A stretch of 64,000 nucleotides of DNA from Asterias amurensis (Eukaryota > Echinodermata > Asteroidea > Forcipulatida > Asteriidae). Each line of letters opens with the position of its first letter. The stretch's first letter is position 1. The notes beneath the pieces are model-generated. The model had not been told where the DNA came from and searched no databases. It was given only the letters and a program-made list of their open reading frames with translations. The DNA lies in assembly GCF_032118995.1 (NCBI RefSeq), contig NC_092656.1, positions 17,858,694 to 17,922,693 on the forward strand, written 5' to 3'. Shown one piece after another: positions 1-13,322 of this stretch. The position numbers and the translations under genes were made by a program.

Positions 1-250
1 TGTTGTATTTCTAACCAGAGTATAACATTCCTTTCCAATGGTTGCCTGCCCATTATTCAGACACCCATCCTTGCAGACACGCAACTTTTCTGGTGGACCG
101 CTTCACTGCTCACAGCGAGGCGCGCGAATGCTAACAATGCCCTAATGGCCGCCGGATCCCCGACTTGCAGTATAAAGCTAAGCCTTCTCCGGTGTACCAG
201 TCATCAGTCTGATTGATTCTACCAACTCAGCAACACAGCACTCTATAGCC
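1..250 (+). promoter_or_regulatory. H2B promoter and leader, unit A
   Basis: This is the end of an H3-H2B spacer. A TATA box (tataaag) lies at 171-177, about 75 bases before the H2B start codon. A GATCC motif sits just upstream of it (about 155-160), an arrangement common in animal core histone promoters. The short leader is intronless. The same block recurs before every H2B in the window. Confidence 0.75.
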
Positions 251-619
251 ATGCCTCCCAAAGCAAGTGGAAAGGGACAGAAGAAAGCCGGTAACACCAA
301 GGGGCCAATCCGGACAGACAAGAAGAGAAAGCGTCGCCGCAAGGAGAGCTACGGCATTTACATCTACAAGGTCATGAAGCAGGTTCATCCAGACACGGGC
401 ATTTCCAGCAAGGCCATGTCAATTATGAACAGCTTCGTCAACGACATTTTCGAGCGCATTGCCGCCGAGTCTTCTAGATTGGCGCACTACAACAAGAAAT
501 CAACCATCTCCAGCCGAGAGGTCCAGACTGCAGTCCGTCTCCTTCTCCCCGGTGAGCTGGCCAAACACGCTGTCAGCGAGGGCACCAAGGCGGTCACCAA
601 GTACACAACTTCAAAATAA
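251..619 (+). CDS. H2B: Histone H2B, unit A
   Basis: Replication-dependent core histone H2B, 122 residues, which pairs with H2A in the nucleosome. The basic tail ([12 protein letters not shown]..., residues 1-33) is followed by the histone fold from [10 protein letters not shown] through [12 protein letters not shown] and [35 protein letters not shown]. The C-terminus is TTSK. There is no intron and no poly(A) signal; a histone 3' hairpin follows 29 bases after the stop. The start is the only ATG that gives the conserved MPPK tail, and it lies 75 bases after the TATA box. It is the same protein as the copies at 29348 and 41350. Confidence 0.97.
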   Translation: MPPKASGKGQKKAGNTKGPIRTDKKRKRRRKESYGIYIYKVMKQVHPDTGISSKAMSIMNSFVNDIFERIAAESSRLAHYNKKSTISSREVQTAVRLLLPGELAKHAVSEGTKAVTKYTTSK

Positions 620-648
620 GCAGGTCCGGCGTCATGCACAATCCAAAC

Positions 649-664
649 GGCTCTTTTCAGAGCC
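649..664 (+). terminator. Histone 3' stem-loop of H2B, unit A
   Basis: ggctcttttcagagcc folds as a 6-bp stem with a TTTC loop, the canonical SLBP-binding signal for histone pre-mRNA 3' processing. A purine-rich downstream element (caaagagatt, 676-685) follows, the expected U7 snRNA pairing site. Confidence 0.93.
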
Positions 665-1616
665 AACACATTTCCCAAAGAGATTCAAAACATGCGTGAA
701 TTACGTGACCACCGTAACACCAACCCTCCCCATTTTTTTAAATAATATTAAATAAAATCAACAGGTTTACAATAATGCCATATTATATTAAAGGATGTTT
801 TAAATATTTCTGCCTCCTCTATATATCTCTGTAGAACAACTCAACAACGTTGTTTACGAAGTTCAAATAATCTTGATAACTTTGTCCACTATAATTTTTA
901 GCGGATCAATAAACATCTTTCTCGTTGCTTTTTTGTTATTCTACTTTTACAGACAGTCAGTTATAAAAGACAACGCTCTGCTCTATTTTTGGCTGCAATA
1001 AATGTGTCACCGAGTCGAGTGAGGGTTCACAAGATTGGACTTGAAGAAAGAAAGAAAGACGTACATTGAGTAAGTGCCTTGTTCATGACACCGTATTACT
1101 TGAATAACATACAACACAACACCAACAACAACAGCGACTTTATACGCCAGAGTTAACTTAAAATTATAAGTTTGATAATAGTTTTATTTGAAAAATCAAC
1201 AAAAACATAAGCACGCAAAAACAAACAAACATGATGTTTGTCAGTTTCTGTAAATATTTGCTTTTGCTTTGTTTTGTTGTGTTGTTGTTGTGTTGGTGTT
1301 GTTGTCGTTGTTGTTTTTTTTTCCCTCGGAATCTTATCTTGTTTTCAGAGGGTGGTGACGGTGGGGGGACCGCCGCAGTAGTTATCCCTACCTCCCCCTC
1401 GAACTGCGTGCCGCCCCCGCCCGCCGCTGTGGTCCACCCCGCCCAGAATGCTCCGCTGAACCCGGGCGCGTCCATGCGAGGAGAAAACCTGATTGGTGCA
1501 TTGGGGATCCACCCCAACGCCATAAGTACACCACTGGCAGTCTCTACACTCATTCACACAGATTCAAAGCACCCAGCAGTTCTTTCAATCTCTTTGCTCA
1601 GTATATCAATTCAGTC
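665..1616 (+). other. H2B-H2A spacer, unit A
   Basis: Non-coding spacer with no supportable gene. It holds a GTT-rich microsatellite (about 1262-1320), GC-rich sequence with a short G run, an ATTGG box near 1491 (inverted CCAAT), and the H2A leader. The reading frames here are low-complexity. Confidence 0.7.
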
Positions 1617-1992
1617 ATGTCTGGACGCGGAAAGAGCGGTAAGGCCCGAAGCAAGGCAAAGAGTCGATCCTCCAGGGCCGGACTTCAATTCCCGTTGGTA
1701 GAGTACACCGCTTCTTGAGGAAGGGCAACTACGCTCAGGCGCGTTGGTGCTGGCGCCCCTGTCTACTTGGCGGCAGTCATGGAGTACCTCACGGCAGAAA
1801 TACTGGAACTGGCTGGTAATGCTGCTCGAGACAACAAGAAATCAAGAATCAACCCCCGTCATCTACACGTCGCTATCCGAAACGATGAAGAGTTGAACAA
1901 GTTGCTCAGCGGTGTCACCATTGCCCAGGGTGGTGTACTTCCCAACATCCAAGCTGTCCTGCTGCAAAGAAACCGCCAAGTCAAGCTCTTAA
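1617..1992 (+). pseudogene. H2A: Histone H2A, frame-broken copy, unit A
   Basis: The reading begins correctly ([13 protein letters not shown]...) and the stop sits at the normal place, but the gene is 376 bases long instead of 378. Single-base differences from the intact copy at 12914 include one T lost in the FPVGR codons, one G gained before the QRVGAG codons, and losses near the C-terminal KKTAK. Promoter, leader and 3' hairpin are normal. The losses fall in short base runs and neighbouring spacers show the same kind of error, so this may be a good gene read badly. Confidence 0.8.
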
Positions 1993-2023
1993 ACTCAGCT
2001 CTTGCTACACTGATAAACCAAAC

Positions 2024-2038
2024 GGCTCTTACGGAGCC
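2024..2038 (+). terminator. H2A-type 3' stem-loop, unit A
   Basis: ggctcttacggagcc is 15 bases, one shorter than the hairpin of the other core histones: either a 6-bp stem (one U-G pair) with a 3-base loop, or 5 bp with a 5-base loop. Every complete H2A hairpin in the window has this form. Confidence 0.85.
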
Positions 2039-2878
2039 ACCACATAATCCAAGAGAGATTCTAAACATGAATTGCGTTTGTAAGACAACCCCCCCCCCAC
2101 ATAATTATTGAATTCATTAAATACTATTTGTTTTCCATGCGTAACCAATCATCCAATAAGTTGTTTGTAACCCTATAAACCACACATAAGTCAGACCAAA
2201 GCTTTATTTTCGTTGCGATGCTAACTGTAGGAGAGCAACGGTTTAGAACCAAAAGGTTAAAAGATGTATCAATAGACATAGAACAAAAGTTATTTACACA
2301 CTAATGTTTGGCACAACCTAACGCCAATACCGGGTGATTCAATACTGAAAGATAAAGTATTCTACTTTAATTTCTGGTTATCTCTTCATGCGTGTATAAT
2401 CATCACACATCATTCCTTCCATCACGATGTCGCAAGCCGAATGTAGCCCGTGTGTGTGTTAACGTACTGCATGCGGTGGATGTGACAATGCACACAGCAC
2501 GCTGTTTCTATGTACAGTGTTTTGCATACTGCAATGTGACGCATTGTTGTGTTCCGCGCGCTTGTAATGTCCATTGTCTTAACCCGCGTGTACAAACGCG
2601 CGGGACGAGCCCAACCAGGCAACACTGTATAACGTAAACATAAACTTTAGAATAACATGTACTTGCGTGTTGCATACGTTTACACGTGGATGTATCTGGG
2701 TTTTGATGCAAGCTCTTGCTTTGTGTGCGGTCAGAGTAGCTCTATTTTCGATACAACGAATGTTCGCCGTATGTGAAAAGTTGTCAAAAAGTCACACCGC
2801 CCTCTTGTGACACCCAGCATGTCTTGTGATTCGTGCCATGTCGAAAGGTGGGTTATTCTCGAAAAACCTGTGGTGAGT
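2039..2878 (+). promoter_or_regulatory. H2A-U2 spacer carrying the U2 promoter, unit A
   Basis: No coding gene seen. The last ~100 bases must hold the snRNA promoter. No TATA box lies close to the U2 start, as expected for a Pol II snRNA gene, but I cannot place the PSE securely without the species consensus. A GC-rich inverted repeat (cccgcg...cgcggg) lies near 2582-2604. Reading frames repeated in this spacer in every unit are simply copies of the unit. Confidence 0.55.
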
Positions 2879-3070
2879 ATCGCTTCTCGGCCTTTTGGCT
2901 AAGATCATGTGTAGTATCTGTTCTTTTCAGAATAATATCTGAAATGCTGTTCATTGAGCAGCAAGTATATTAATCTGATTTTTGAGGAACGGCCATGGAA
3001 GAGGGGCTTGCCCCGTCCAGGCCACGGGTTGGCCCGGTTTCGCACTACATCCGGGATATCGGCCCACTCC
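2879..3070 (+). ncRNA. U2: U2 snRNA, the only uninterrupted copy
   Basis: U2 spliceosomal RNA, which pairs with the intron branch point. It starts with atcgcttctcggcctttt, the near-universal U2 5' end (stem I). The branch-point-pairing gtagta is at 2911-2916 (nt 33-38). Stem IIa lies around nt 50-65, and stem IIb is gctgttcattgagcagc. The Sm site attttt-g is at 2978-2984 (nt 100-106), followed by the stem III/IV region ending near ggcccactcc. The length of about 192 nt fits the family. The 3' end is placed by analogy and may be off by a few bases. All other U2 copies here are split by retrotransposons. Confidence 0.93.
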
Positions 3071-3094
3071 CCTCACGGGGATAATATCAAATAC

Positions 3095-3103
3095 AAAGTC
3101 AGA
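3095..3103 (+). terminator. snRNA 3' box of U2
   Basis: aaagtcaga fits the AAARNNAGA core of the metazoan snRNA 3' box, which directs Integrator-dependent 3' end formation. It lies 25 bases after the predicted RNA end, and the motif is retained after each U2 3' half examined (units B, D, E, F). Confidence 0.55.
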
Positions 3104-3302
3104 ATTCGTTTAGTCTCAACGCCTGTTACTGTGTTGGTATTCAAGTCTATTTGCTTTGTTTGTCAACAAGTCGATAATGTTGCTGGCCCACACGTCCGCA
3201 ATGCAAGCCATAAGATACTCTACTCTGGTCAGGTTGAATTCATTCGCTCTCGTCAGCCAGTTGAACATTGTCTTGTCTTGATACTCTCTGCTAAGCACAA
3301 CT

Positions 3303-3376
3303 ATGTCTTTTGAGCTGGCCAACACGCTGTCAGCGAGGGCACCAAGGCGGTCACCAAGTACACAACTTCAAAATAA
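3303..3376 (+). pseudogene. Junction of H4 start codon to H2B tail
   Basis: The H4 leader and first codons (cacaactatgtc) run straight into the last ~65 bases of H2B (GELA.. through TTSK and stop, 3312-3376), with one base missing. The bulk of H4, all of H3 and most of the next H2B are absent. The open frame across it (3303-3500) is not a histone. Either a deletion in the array or an assembly join. Confidence 0.8.
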
Positions 3377-3405
3377 GCAGGTCCGGCGTCATGCACAATC
3401 CAAAC

Positions 3406-3420
3406 GCTCTTTTCAGAGCC
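3406..3420 (+). terminator. H2B 3' stem-loop, one base short
   Basis: The H2B hairpin is present but reads gctcttttcagagcc, lacking the first G of the stem. It belongs to the H2B remnant just upstream. Confidence 0.7.
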
Positions 3421-4375
3421 AACACATTCCCAAAGAGATTCAAAACATGCGTGAATTAAGTGACCACCGTAACACCAACCCTCCCATTTTTTTTAAATAA
3501 TATTAAATAAAATCAACAGGTTTACAATAATGCCATATTATATTAAAGGACGTTTTTAAAATATTTCTGCCTCCTCTATATATCTCTGTAGAACAACTCA
3601 ACAACGTTGTTTACGAAGTTCAAATAATCTTGATAACTTTGTCCACTATAATTTTTAGCGATCAATAAACATCTTTCTCGTTGCTTTTTTGTTATTCTAC
3701 TTTTACAGACAGTCAGTTATAAAAGACAACGCTCTGCTCTATTTTTTGGCTGCAATAAATGTGTCACCGAGTCGAGTGAGGGTTCACAAGATTGGACTTG
3801 AAGAAAGAAAGAAAGACGTACATTGAGTAAGTGCCTTGTTCATGACACCGTATTACTTGAATAACATACAACACAACACCAACAACAACAGCGACTTTAT
3901 ACGCCAGAGTTAACTTAAAATTATAAGTTTGATAATAGTTTTATTTTGAAAAATCAACAAAAACATAAGCACGCAAAAACAAACAAACATGATGTTTGTC
4001 AGTTTCTGTAAATATTTGCTTTTGCTTGTTTTTGTTGTTGTTGTTGTTGTGGGTGTTGTTGTCGTTGTTGTTTTTTTTTCCCTCGGAATCTTATCTTGTT
4101 TTCAGAGGGGTGGGTTGACGGTGGGGGACCGCCGCAGTAGTTATCCCTACCTCCCCCTCGAACTGCGTGCCGCCCCCGCCCGCCGCTGGTGGTCCACCCC
4201 GCCCAGAATGCTCCGCTGAACCCGGGCGCGGTCCATGCGAGGAGAAACCTGATTGGTGCATTGGTGATCCACCCCAACGCCATAAGTACACCACTGGCAG
4301 TCTCTACACTCATTCACACAGATTCAAGCACCCAGCAGTTCTTTCAATCTCTTTGCTCAGTATATCAATTCAGTC
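3421..4375 (+). other. H2B-H2A spacer, unit B
   Basis: Near copy of 665-1616 with small indels; GTT microsatellite at about 4029-4071. No gene seen. Confidence 0.65.
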
Positions 4376-4749
4376 ATGTCTGGACGCGGAAAGAGCGGTA
4401 AGGCCGAAGCAAGGCAAAGAGTCGATCCTCAGGGCCGGACTTCAATTTCCCGTTGGTAGAGTACACCGCTTCTTGAGGAAGGGCAACTACGCTCAGCGCG
4501 TGGTGCTGGCGCCCCTGTCTACTTGGCGGCAGTCATGGAGTACCTCACGGCAGAAATACTGGAACTGGCTGGTAATGCTGCTCGAGACAACAAGAAATCA
4601 AGAATCAACCCCCGTCATCTACAGCTCGCTATCCGAAACGATGAAGAGTTGAACAAGTTGCTCAGCGGTGTCACCATTGCCCAGGGTGTGTACTTCCCAA
4701 CATCCAAGCTGTCCTGCTGCCAAAGAAAACCGCCAAGTCAAGCTCTTAA
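4376..4749 (+). pseudogene. H2A: Histone H2A, frame-broken copy, unit B
   Basis: H2A of 374 bases instead of 378. Compared with the intact copy at 12914 it lacks single bases in four places, each within a run or doublet (AAGGCCC, CCTCCAGG, GCGTTGG, GGGTGGTG). The rest of the sequence, the stop and the 3' hairpin match. The pattern of four single-base losses in runs suggests consensus error more than slow decay, but both remain possible. Confidence 0.8.
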
Positions 4750-4780
4750 ACTCAGCTCTTGCTACACTGATAAACCAAAC

Positions 4781-4795
4781 GGCTCTTACGGAGCC
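4781..4795 (+). terminator. H2A-type 3' stem-loop, unit B
   Basis: ggctcttacggagcc, the 15-base H2A form, 31 bases after the H2A stop. Confidence 0.85.
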
Positions 4796-5632
4796 ACCAC
4801 CATAAATCCAAAGAGAGATTCTAAACATGAATTGCGTTTGTAAGACAACCCCCCCCCCCACATAATTATTGAATTCATTAAATACTATTTGTTTTCCATG
4901 CGTAACCAATCATCCAATAAGTGTTTGTAACCCTATAAACCACACATAAGTCAGACCAAAGCTTTATTTTCGTTGCGATGCTAACTGTAGGAGAGCAACG
5001 GTTTAGAACCAAAAGGTTAAAAGATGTATCAATAGACATAGAACAAAAGTTATTTACACACTAATGTTTGCACAACCTAACGCCAATACCGGGTGATTCA
5101 ATACTGAAAGATAAAGTATTCTACTTTAATTTCTGTTATCTCTTCATGCGTGTATAATCTCACACATCATTCCTTCCATCACGATGTCGCAAGCCGAATG
5201 TAGCCCGTGTGTGTGTTAACGTACTGCATGCGGTGGATGTGACAATGCACACAGCACGCTGTTTCTATGTACAGTGTTTTGCATACTGCAATGTGACGCA
5301 TTGTTGTGTTCCGCGCGCTTGTAATGTCCATTGTCTTAACCCGCGTGTACAAACGCGCGGGACGAGCCCACCAGGCAACACTGTATAACGTAAACATAAA
5401 CTTTAGAATAACATGTACTTGCGTGTTGCATACGTTACACGTGGATGTATCTGGGTTTTGATGCAAGCTCTTGCTTTGTGTGCGGTCAGAGTAGCTCTAT
5501 TTTCGATACAACGAATGTTCGCCGTATGTGAAAAGTTGTCAAAAAGTCACACGCCCTCTTGTGACACCCAGCATGTCTTGTGATTCGTGCCATGTCGAAA
5601 GGTGGGTTATTCTCGAAAAACCTGTGGTGAGT
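4796..5632 (+). promoter_or_regulatory. H2A-U2 spacer and U2 promoter, unit B
   Basis: Copy of 2039-2878 with scattered indels; no gene seen. Ends directly at the U2 start. Confidence 0.55.
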
Positions 5633-5675
5633 ATCGCTTCTCGGCCTTTTGGCTAAGATCATGTGTAGTATCCGT
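5633..5675 (+). ncRNA. U2: U2 snRNA 5' fragment, unit B
   Basis: First 43 nt of U2, cut off by a Keno-like LINE. The last ten bases (5666-5675) are the left target duplication, with one T-to-C change relative to other copies. Cannot give a functional U2. Confidence 0.85.
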
Positions 5676-6519
<844 letters not shown>

Positions 6520-6548
6520 GCCCAACGAATCCCCACATTGAAAACAAC

Positions 6549-6564
6549 GGCTCTTTTCAGAGCC
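6549..6564 (+). terminator. H4 3' stem-loop, unit B fragment
   Basis: ggctcttttcagagcc followed by ccacca and a purine-rich element, as after intact H4 genes. Confidence 0.9.
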
Positions 6565-6771
6565 ACCACAAAATCAAAAAGAGAGAATTACAGATGGTTG
6601 TATTTTGTTTCCCCACCCACTCACTGCCTTATCCTTGTTTGTTATTTTTCTTCTGTATAATATTCAAGCAAAATTATTTTTTTTTTAATAATACATGATA
6701 TTTTGTAGGGCAACTATCCCAGAAAAAAATAAATAAAATACAACCACACCACATCTAGACTTTTGTTGGTT

Positions 6772-7271
6772 NNNNNNNNNNNNNNNNNNNNNNNNNNNNN
6801 NNNNNNNNNNNNNNNNNNNNNNNNNNNNNNNNNNNNNNNNNNNNNNNNNNNNNNNNNNNNNNNNNNNNNNNNNNNNNNNNNNNNNNNNNNNNNNNNNNNN
6901 NNNNNNNNNNNNNNNNNNNNNNNNNNNNNNNNNNNNNNNNNNNNNNNNNNNNNNNNNNNNNNNNNNNNNNNNNNNNNNNNNNNNNNNNNNNNNNNNNNNN
7001 NNNNNNNNNNNNNNNNNNNNNNNNNNNNNNNNNNNNNNNNNNNNNNNNNNNNNNNNNNNNNNNNNNNNNNNNNNNNNNNNNNNNNNNNNNNNNNNNNNNN
7101 NNNNNNNNNNNNNNNNNNNNNNNNNNNNNNNNNNNNNNNNNNNNNNNNNNNNNNNNNNNNNNNNNNNNNNNNNNNNNNNNNNNNNNNNNNNNNNNNNNNN
7201 NNNNNNNNNNNNNNNNNNNNNNNNNNNNNNNNNNNNNNNNNNNNNNNNNNNNNNNNNNNNNNNNNNNNNNN
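6772..7271. other. Assembly gap of 500 N
   Basis: Exactly 500 N, a conventional placeholder for a gap of unknown size. H4-H3 spacer lies on the left and LINE ORF2 on the right, so the true missing piece must be several kilobases if the array is regular. Confidence 0.97.
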
Positions 7272-9477
7272 TCAATACGCGGATGATACTACCTGCGTAG
7301 TGCGTGATCTTATGTCACTGCGCAGGCTTTTCACAGTGGTTGAAAATTTTTCTAGGCGAGTGGATCTCGCCTTAATTTTAACAAGTCGAAAGGCTTAGTT
7401 TTTGGTCGGTGGCCAACTTCTCTTCCTGCCTACTGTCCTATCTCGTGGACAACAGACCCAATCCTCATCAATGGTGTATGGGTAGGTAGGGGGGATATGG
7501 CACTGATGAATTGGAATTTCCGATTGGATAAATTTAATAAATGTACCGACAGTTGGAAGGCTAGAGCTTTGTCGCTTGTCGGCAAAGCTTTGGTCATTAA
7601 CACCATCCTTCTGTCTATTCTTTTCTTTGTAGCTCCGGTCTACCCCGTTCCCCCGGCAGTGGAGAGGAAGTTCTAAAGCAATCTTCTCTTTCTTCTGGTC
7701 GGGTAAGACGGAACTAGTCCGGAGACCGATCCTGTGCCGCCCTGTTCTGCAGGGTGGTATGGGTATCACTCATTTTAAGGCCAAGGCCGACTCTTTTCTT
7801 GCTGCTGGTGTGGTGGCGCTGTGTGATGACAGTGTTCCTCCATGGTGTCACTTCGCCAAACTTTGGTCAGCTTTTCGCTGCGTAATATAATGCCAGCTGG
7901 CTCGTGGTCCAATGCAACCCCGCATTCGATCACGGGTCCGGCTCACTATTCCAAATTTTGTGGTATTATTTGCAACATTTCTAGTTCATGTCCAGACATG
8001 GATTGGAGTGTTTGCATCTATACGTAGTTTGTATAATATTTTTATCTAATGACAATAGCAGGGTACCCGCTGGTCGGGTACCCTGTCCACCAGAGCAGTT
8101 TAAATTGGTGTTAACCCCCAAATTAGACCACGCTCTGCGTGATTTTAACTGGCGTACTGTTTGGCAGGGTGTTAAAACTGCCCAGCGTGTGCATAAATGG
8201 GGTATTGGTGACGGGAAATGTCCCCGTCCCAACTGCAAGGGCGTCGAGTCCATTTGTCACCATCATCTGGGACTGCCCCTTTGTCGGCATTTTATGGTAC
8301 TGGGCACAACACATTTGTTACAAAGTGCTCAGTACCGATTTTATCCTTTCTTGGCCATGCGTTTTGTACGGGGAAGGGCTAGACCTTTCTTCCCGTGAGT
8401 CTTTCTAGTGTGGTTTTTTATCTCTGTGATCAAATGGCACATCTGGACGTCCAGGTGCCAGACGCTGTTTGATCACATTGACATTAGCTCTGATGTGGTG
8501 TTGGGCAGAAGTAAACACTTCATCTCAACCAGGATCAGAGCAGACTTTGAGAGACTGCCTCCTGCCGCCTTTCACGCCACCTGTGCGTGAAGGGTGGGTA
8601 GTGAGGATAGTCAATAATAACCTTGTTTTAACCTGTAACTTTGTGTGTTTTTCCCTCTGTCGTTGTGGGTGGCTCATTGCTGCGGTGTGCTGATTGGCAG
8701 TAGTATACAGCTAATGGCGCGTTGCGGTGGCGGGTATGCTCGCTCGGCTGGGATCGACATACTTCTATTTCTCCACTGCTTTCACTTTGCCAATGTAGCG
8801 GGTTCGGACTTGGCTCGGTGGCGTTTGCCCCTCACAGGGAGAGCCTGTGCATTGGTTAGAGTTGTGAGTGGTGGATTTTTAGTCTTTTTAATGAGGCTTT
8901 GGTTACCGGCATTCGCGGGAAACTTAGAGTCTCACCCATATTTCGATCGGTGTGCTGTAGGGCGGCGCTGTGGGGGACAGGGCCAACACGGTGACGTCTT
9001 GCCAAGCACTGATCTCATTTTTAATGCAATGTTATTAGCAGGGGTTCGACCCCTGTTAGTATTTTAATATCCACTTTTGTTGGAATAGGAGGCGTTCTGT
9101 CTCCTGGAAAGATCGAAACATCACCGACGCCAGCGGGGATAGGCCTAGGTAATTATTTTATTAGCTCCCTGTTGGCGGGACAGTCGTAACCCCATACCTC
9201 GGTTTGGGTAATTTTTATAGTTGTTAGTTTGGTAGTCTTCTGGCCGGTGTGCGGTGGGATGTTACTGTGTTGGAATGGAGCCGCATGGTGTCGTCTTGCT
9301 AAGCGTCGGTTGGGTGAGTGTGTCCTTCCTTATGTGCGTAATATCTTGTTGTTTTTTTATCATGGTGTTGACATTTTCAGGTATGGGCAGGGGGGAGCGA
9401 GACCCCACGACACTAATGTCCACGCGATTGTGGCCTGCCCAGGGGCCTCTTGTTTTTACAACCCCAAAATCAAAAAT
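7272..9477 (+). mobile_element. Keno-like LINE copy 1, 3' part
   Basis: Starts within the reverse transcriptase at the YADD codons (QYADDTTCVV) and covers the rest of ORF2 (to a stop near 8638) plus the 3' UTR. ORF2 is broken into several frames by single-base indels relative to the intact copies. The 3' UTR ends with caaaaat just before the right target duplication. It may or may not belong to the same insertion as the 5' UTR across the gap. Confidence 0.88.
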
Positions 9478-9636
9478 TAGTTATCTGTTCTTTCAGAATA
9501 ATATCTGAAATGCTGTTTCATTGAGCAGCAAGTATATTAATCTGATTTTTGAGGAACGGCCATGGAAGAGGGGCTTGCCCGTCCAGGCCACGGGTTGGCC
9601 CGGTTTCGCACTACATCCGGGATATCGGCCCACTCC
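9478..9636 (+). ncRNA. U2: U2 snRNA 3' fragment, unit B
   Basis: U2 from nt 34 onward, beginning with the right target duplication (tagttatctgt, one extra T). It contains the stem IIb, Sm-site and stem III/IV sequences. The 3' box follows. Confidence 0.85.
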
Positions 9637-10189
<553 letters not shown>

Positions 10190-10217
10190 GCCCAACGAAT
10201 CCCCACATTGAAACAAC

Positions 10218-10232
10218 GGCTCTTTTCAGAGC
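10218..10232 (+). terminator. H4 3' stem-loop, one base short, unit B
   Basis: ggctcttttcagagc, lacking the final C of the 16-base hairpin, as in other error-rich parts of this unit. Confidence 0.7.
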
Positions 10233-10639
10233 ACCACAAAATCAAAAAAGAGAGAATTACAGATGGTTGTATTTTGGTTTCCCCACCCACTCACTGCCTT
10301 GTCCTTGTTTGTTATTTTTCTTCTGTAATTAATAATATTCAAGCAAATTAGTTTTTTAAAATAATACATGATATTTTGTAGGGCAACTATCCCAGAAAAA
10401 ATAAATAAAAATACAACCACACCACAATCTAGACTTTTTGGTTTGTTTAAGCTGAACCCCTTTGCCAAAATTAAAAACGATGGATCTAGCTCTTTTTTAG
10501 TGTTGCGTCTAATTGTTGATAGAAGGTTGCCCGTGTTTTCCCCCCCCCCCTTTCTACAATTCACGTACGTGGATGGCTGTTACTATAAATATTCAAGCAA
10601 ATCAAGTGAGTAATACGTTAACGAGTCCTTGTCGCTCAT

Positions 10640-10680
<41 letters not shown>

Positions 10681-10967
10681 ATTTTCGCCCTCAAGAATTT
10701 AGTCTCATAAAAGGGCGAGGGAGGGCAACCGTAATCTGTAAAGCATGTTTATTTTCCGCTTACTCTATTTTTGTTTCTCATGTGCCATTAAGCAGCTAGC
10801 TCCGTCCGTGCGAAATTGGTGACCACTCAAGCGGTTCTGCGGCACTGAGGGCTGGCCAATCGCGTCCCCGCTTTTGTCAGAGGCGATCCTTGAACGGACA
10901 TCCCAACCCTTTAAGAAGAGCTGCTCGTGAAACTGCACCACAACATCGTAAACAGTAAGCAAAGATA
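10233..10967 (+). other. H4-H3 spacer and H3 promoter, unit B
   Basis: No gene seen. Holds a poly-C run near 10540, the CT microsatellite, a CCAAT box about 110 bases before the H3 start and a TATA-like ctttaag about 55 bases before it. Confidence 0.6.
10641..10678 (+). repeat. CT dinucleotide microsatellite
   Basis: About 18 CT units in the H4-H3 spacer. The same site in units D and E has only about 6 units, so this tract varies between repeats of the array. Confidence 0.9.
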
Positions 10968-11162
10968 ATGGCTCGTACCAAGCAGACAGCACGCAAGAGC
11001 ACCGGGAAAGCCCACGAAAGCAGTTGGCGACCAAAGCTGCCCGAAAGAGTGCCCCGGCCACCGGCGGGGTCAAGAAGCCTCACCGTTACAGACCCGGAAC
11101 TGTGGCACTGCGTGAGATTCGCCGTTACCAAGAAAAGTACAGAGCTGCTTATCCGAAAACTC
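10968..11162 (+). pseudogene. H3: Histone H3, 5' half only, unit B
   Basis: Starts [12 protein letters not shown] and is recognisable to about residue 64 (TELLIRK), with single-base losses near the GGKAPRK codons. It then jumps at 11161 into the H3-H2B spacer (ccgtaatttaatcg). The second half of H3 and its 3' hairpin are gone. The join shares only a short act overlap. Confidence 0.85.
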
Positions 11163-11539
11163 CGTAATTTAATCGTATCGTTTTCTTAAAATGTACTATG
11201 CATGCTTGGGCCATTGCAGATTTCTTTTTTTTTTTTGATAAGTTCTCTGATTATTATTTTCTGATACTTGTTTTGGGTTACACTATACTCGTGGTTGTAT
11301 TTCTAACCAGAGTATAACATTCCTTTCCAATGTTGCCTGCCCATTATTCAGACACCCTCCTTGCAGACACGCAACTTTCTGGTGGACCGCTTCACTGCTC
11401 ACAGCGAGGCGCGCGAATGCTAACAATGCCCTAATGGCCGCCGGATCCCCGACTCGCAGTATAAAGCTAAGCCTTCTCCGGTGTACCAGTCATCAGTCTG
11501 ATTGATTCTACCAACTCAGCAACACAGCACTCTATAGCC
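11163..11539 (+). promoter_or_regulatory. H3-H2B spacer end and H2B promoter, unit C
   Basis: Last part of the spacer; TATA box at 11460-11466 and GATCC just upstream. No gene seen. Confidence 0.7.
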
Positions 11540-11907
11540 ATGCCTCCCAAAGCAAGTGGAAAGGGACAGAAGAAAGCCGTAACACCAAGGGGCCAATCCG
11601 GACAGACAAGAAGAGAAAGCGTCGCCGCAAGGAGAGCTACGGCATTTACATCTACAAGGTCATGAAGCAGGTTCATCCAGACACCGGGCATTTCCAGCAA
11701 GGCCATGTCGATTATGAACAGCTTCGTCAACGACATTTTCGAGCGCATTGCGCCGAGTCTTCTAGATTGGCGCACTACAACAAGAAATCAACCATCTCCA
11801 GCCGAGAGGTCCAGACTGCAGTCCGTCTCCTTCTCCCCGGTGAGCTGGCCAAACACGCTGTCAGCGAGGGCACCAAGGCGGTCACCAAGTACACAACTTC
11901 AAAATAA
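11540..11907 (+). pseudogene. H2B: Histone H2B, frame-broken copy, unit C
   Basis: 368 bases instead of 369. Relative to the intact copy at 251 there is one G lost in the KKAGNT codons, one C gained at DTGIS and one C lost at RIAAES, so no single frame spans it. Promoter, stop and hairpin are normal. Confidence 0.85.
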
Positions 11908-11936
11908 GCAGGTCCGGCATCATGCACAATCCAAAC

Positions 11937-11952
11937 GGCTCTTTTCAGAGCC
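11937..11952 (+). terminator. H2B 3' stem-loop, unit C
   Basis: ggctcttttcagagcc, 29 bases after the H2B stop, with caaagagatt downstream. Confidence 0.92.
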
Positions 11953-13291
<1,339 letters not shown>

Positions 13292-13322
13292 ACTCAGCTC
13301 TTGCTACACTGATAAACCAAAC

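Noticed and set aside
6763-7398. Open frames across the run of N (also - strand 6685-7275)
   Set aside because: Composed of unknown bases; not sequence evidence.
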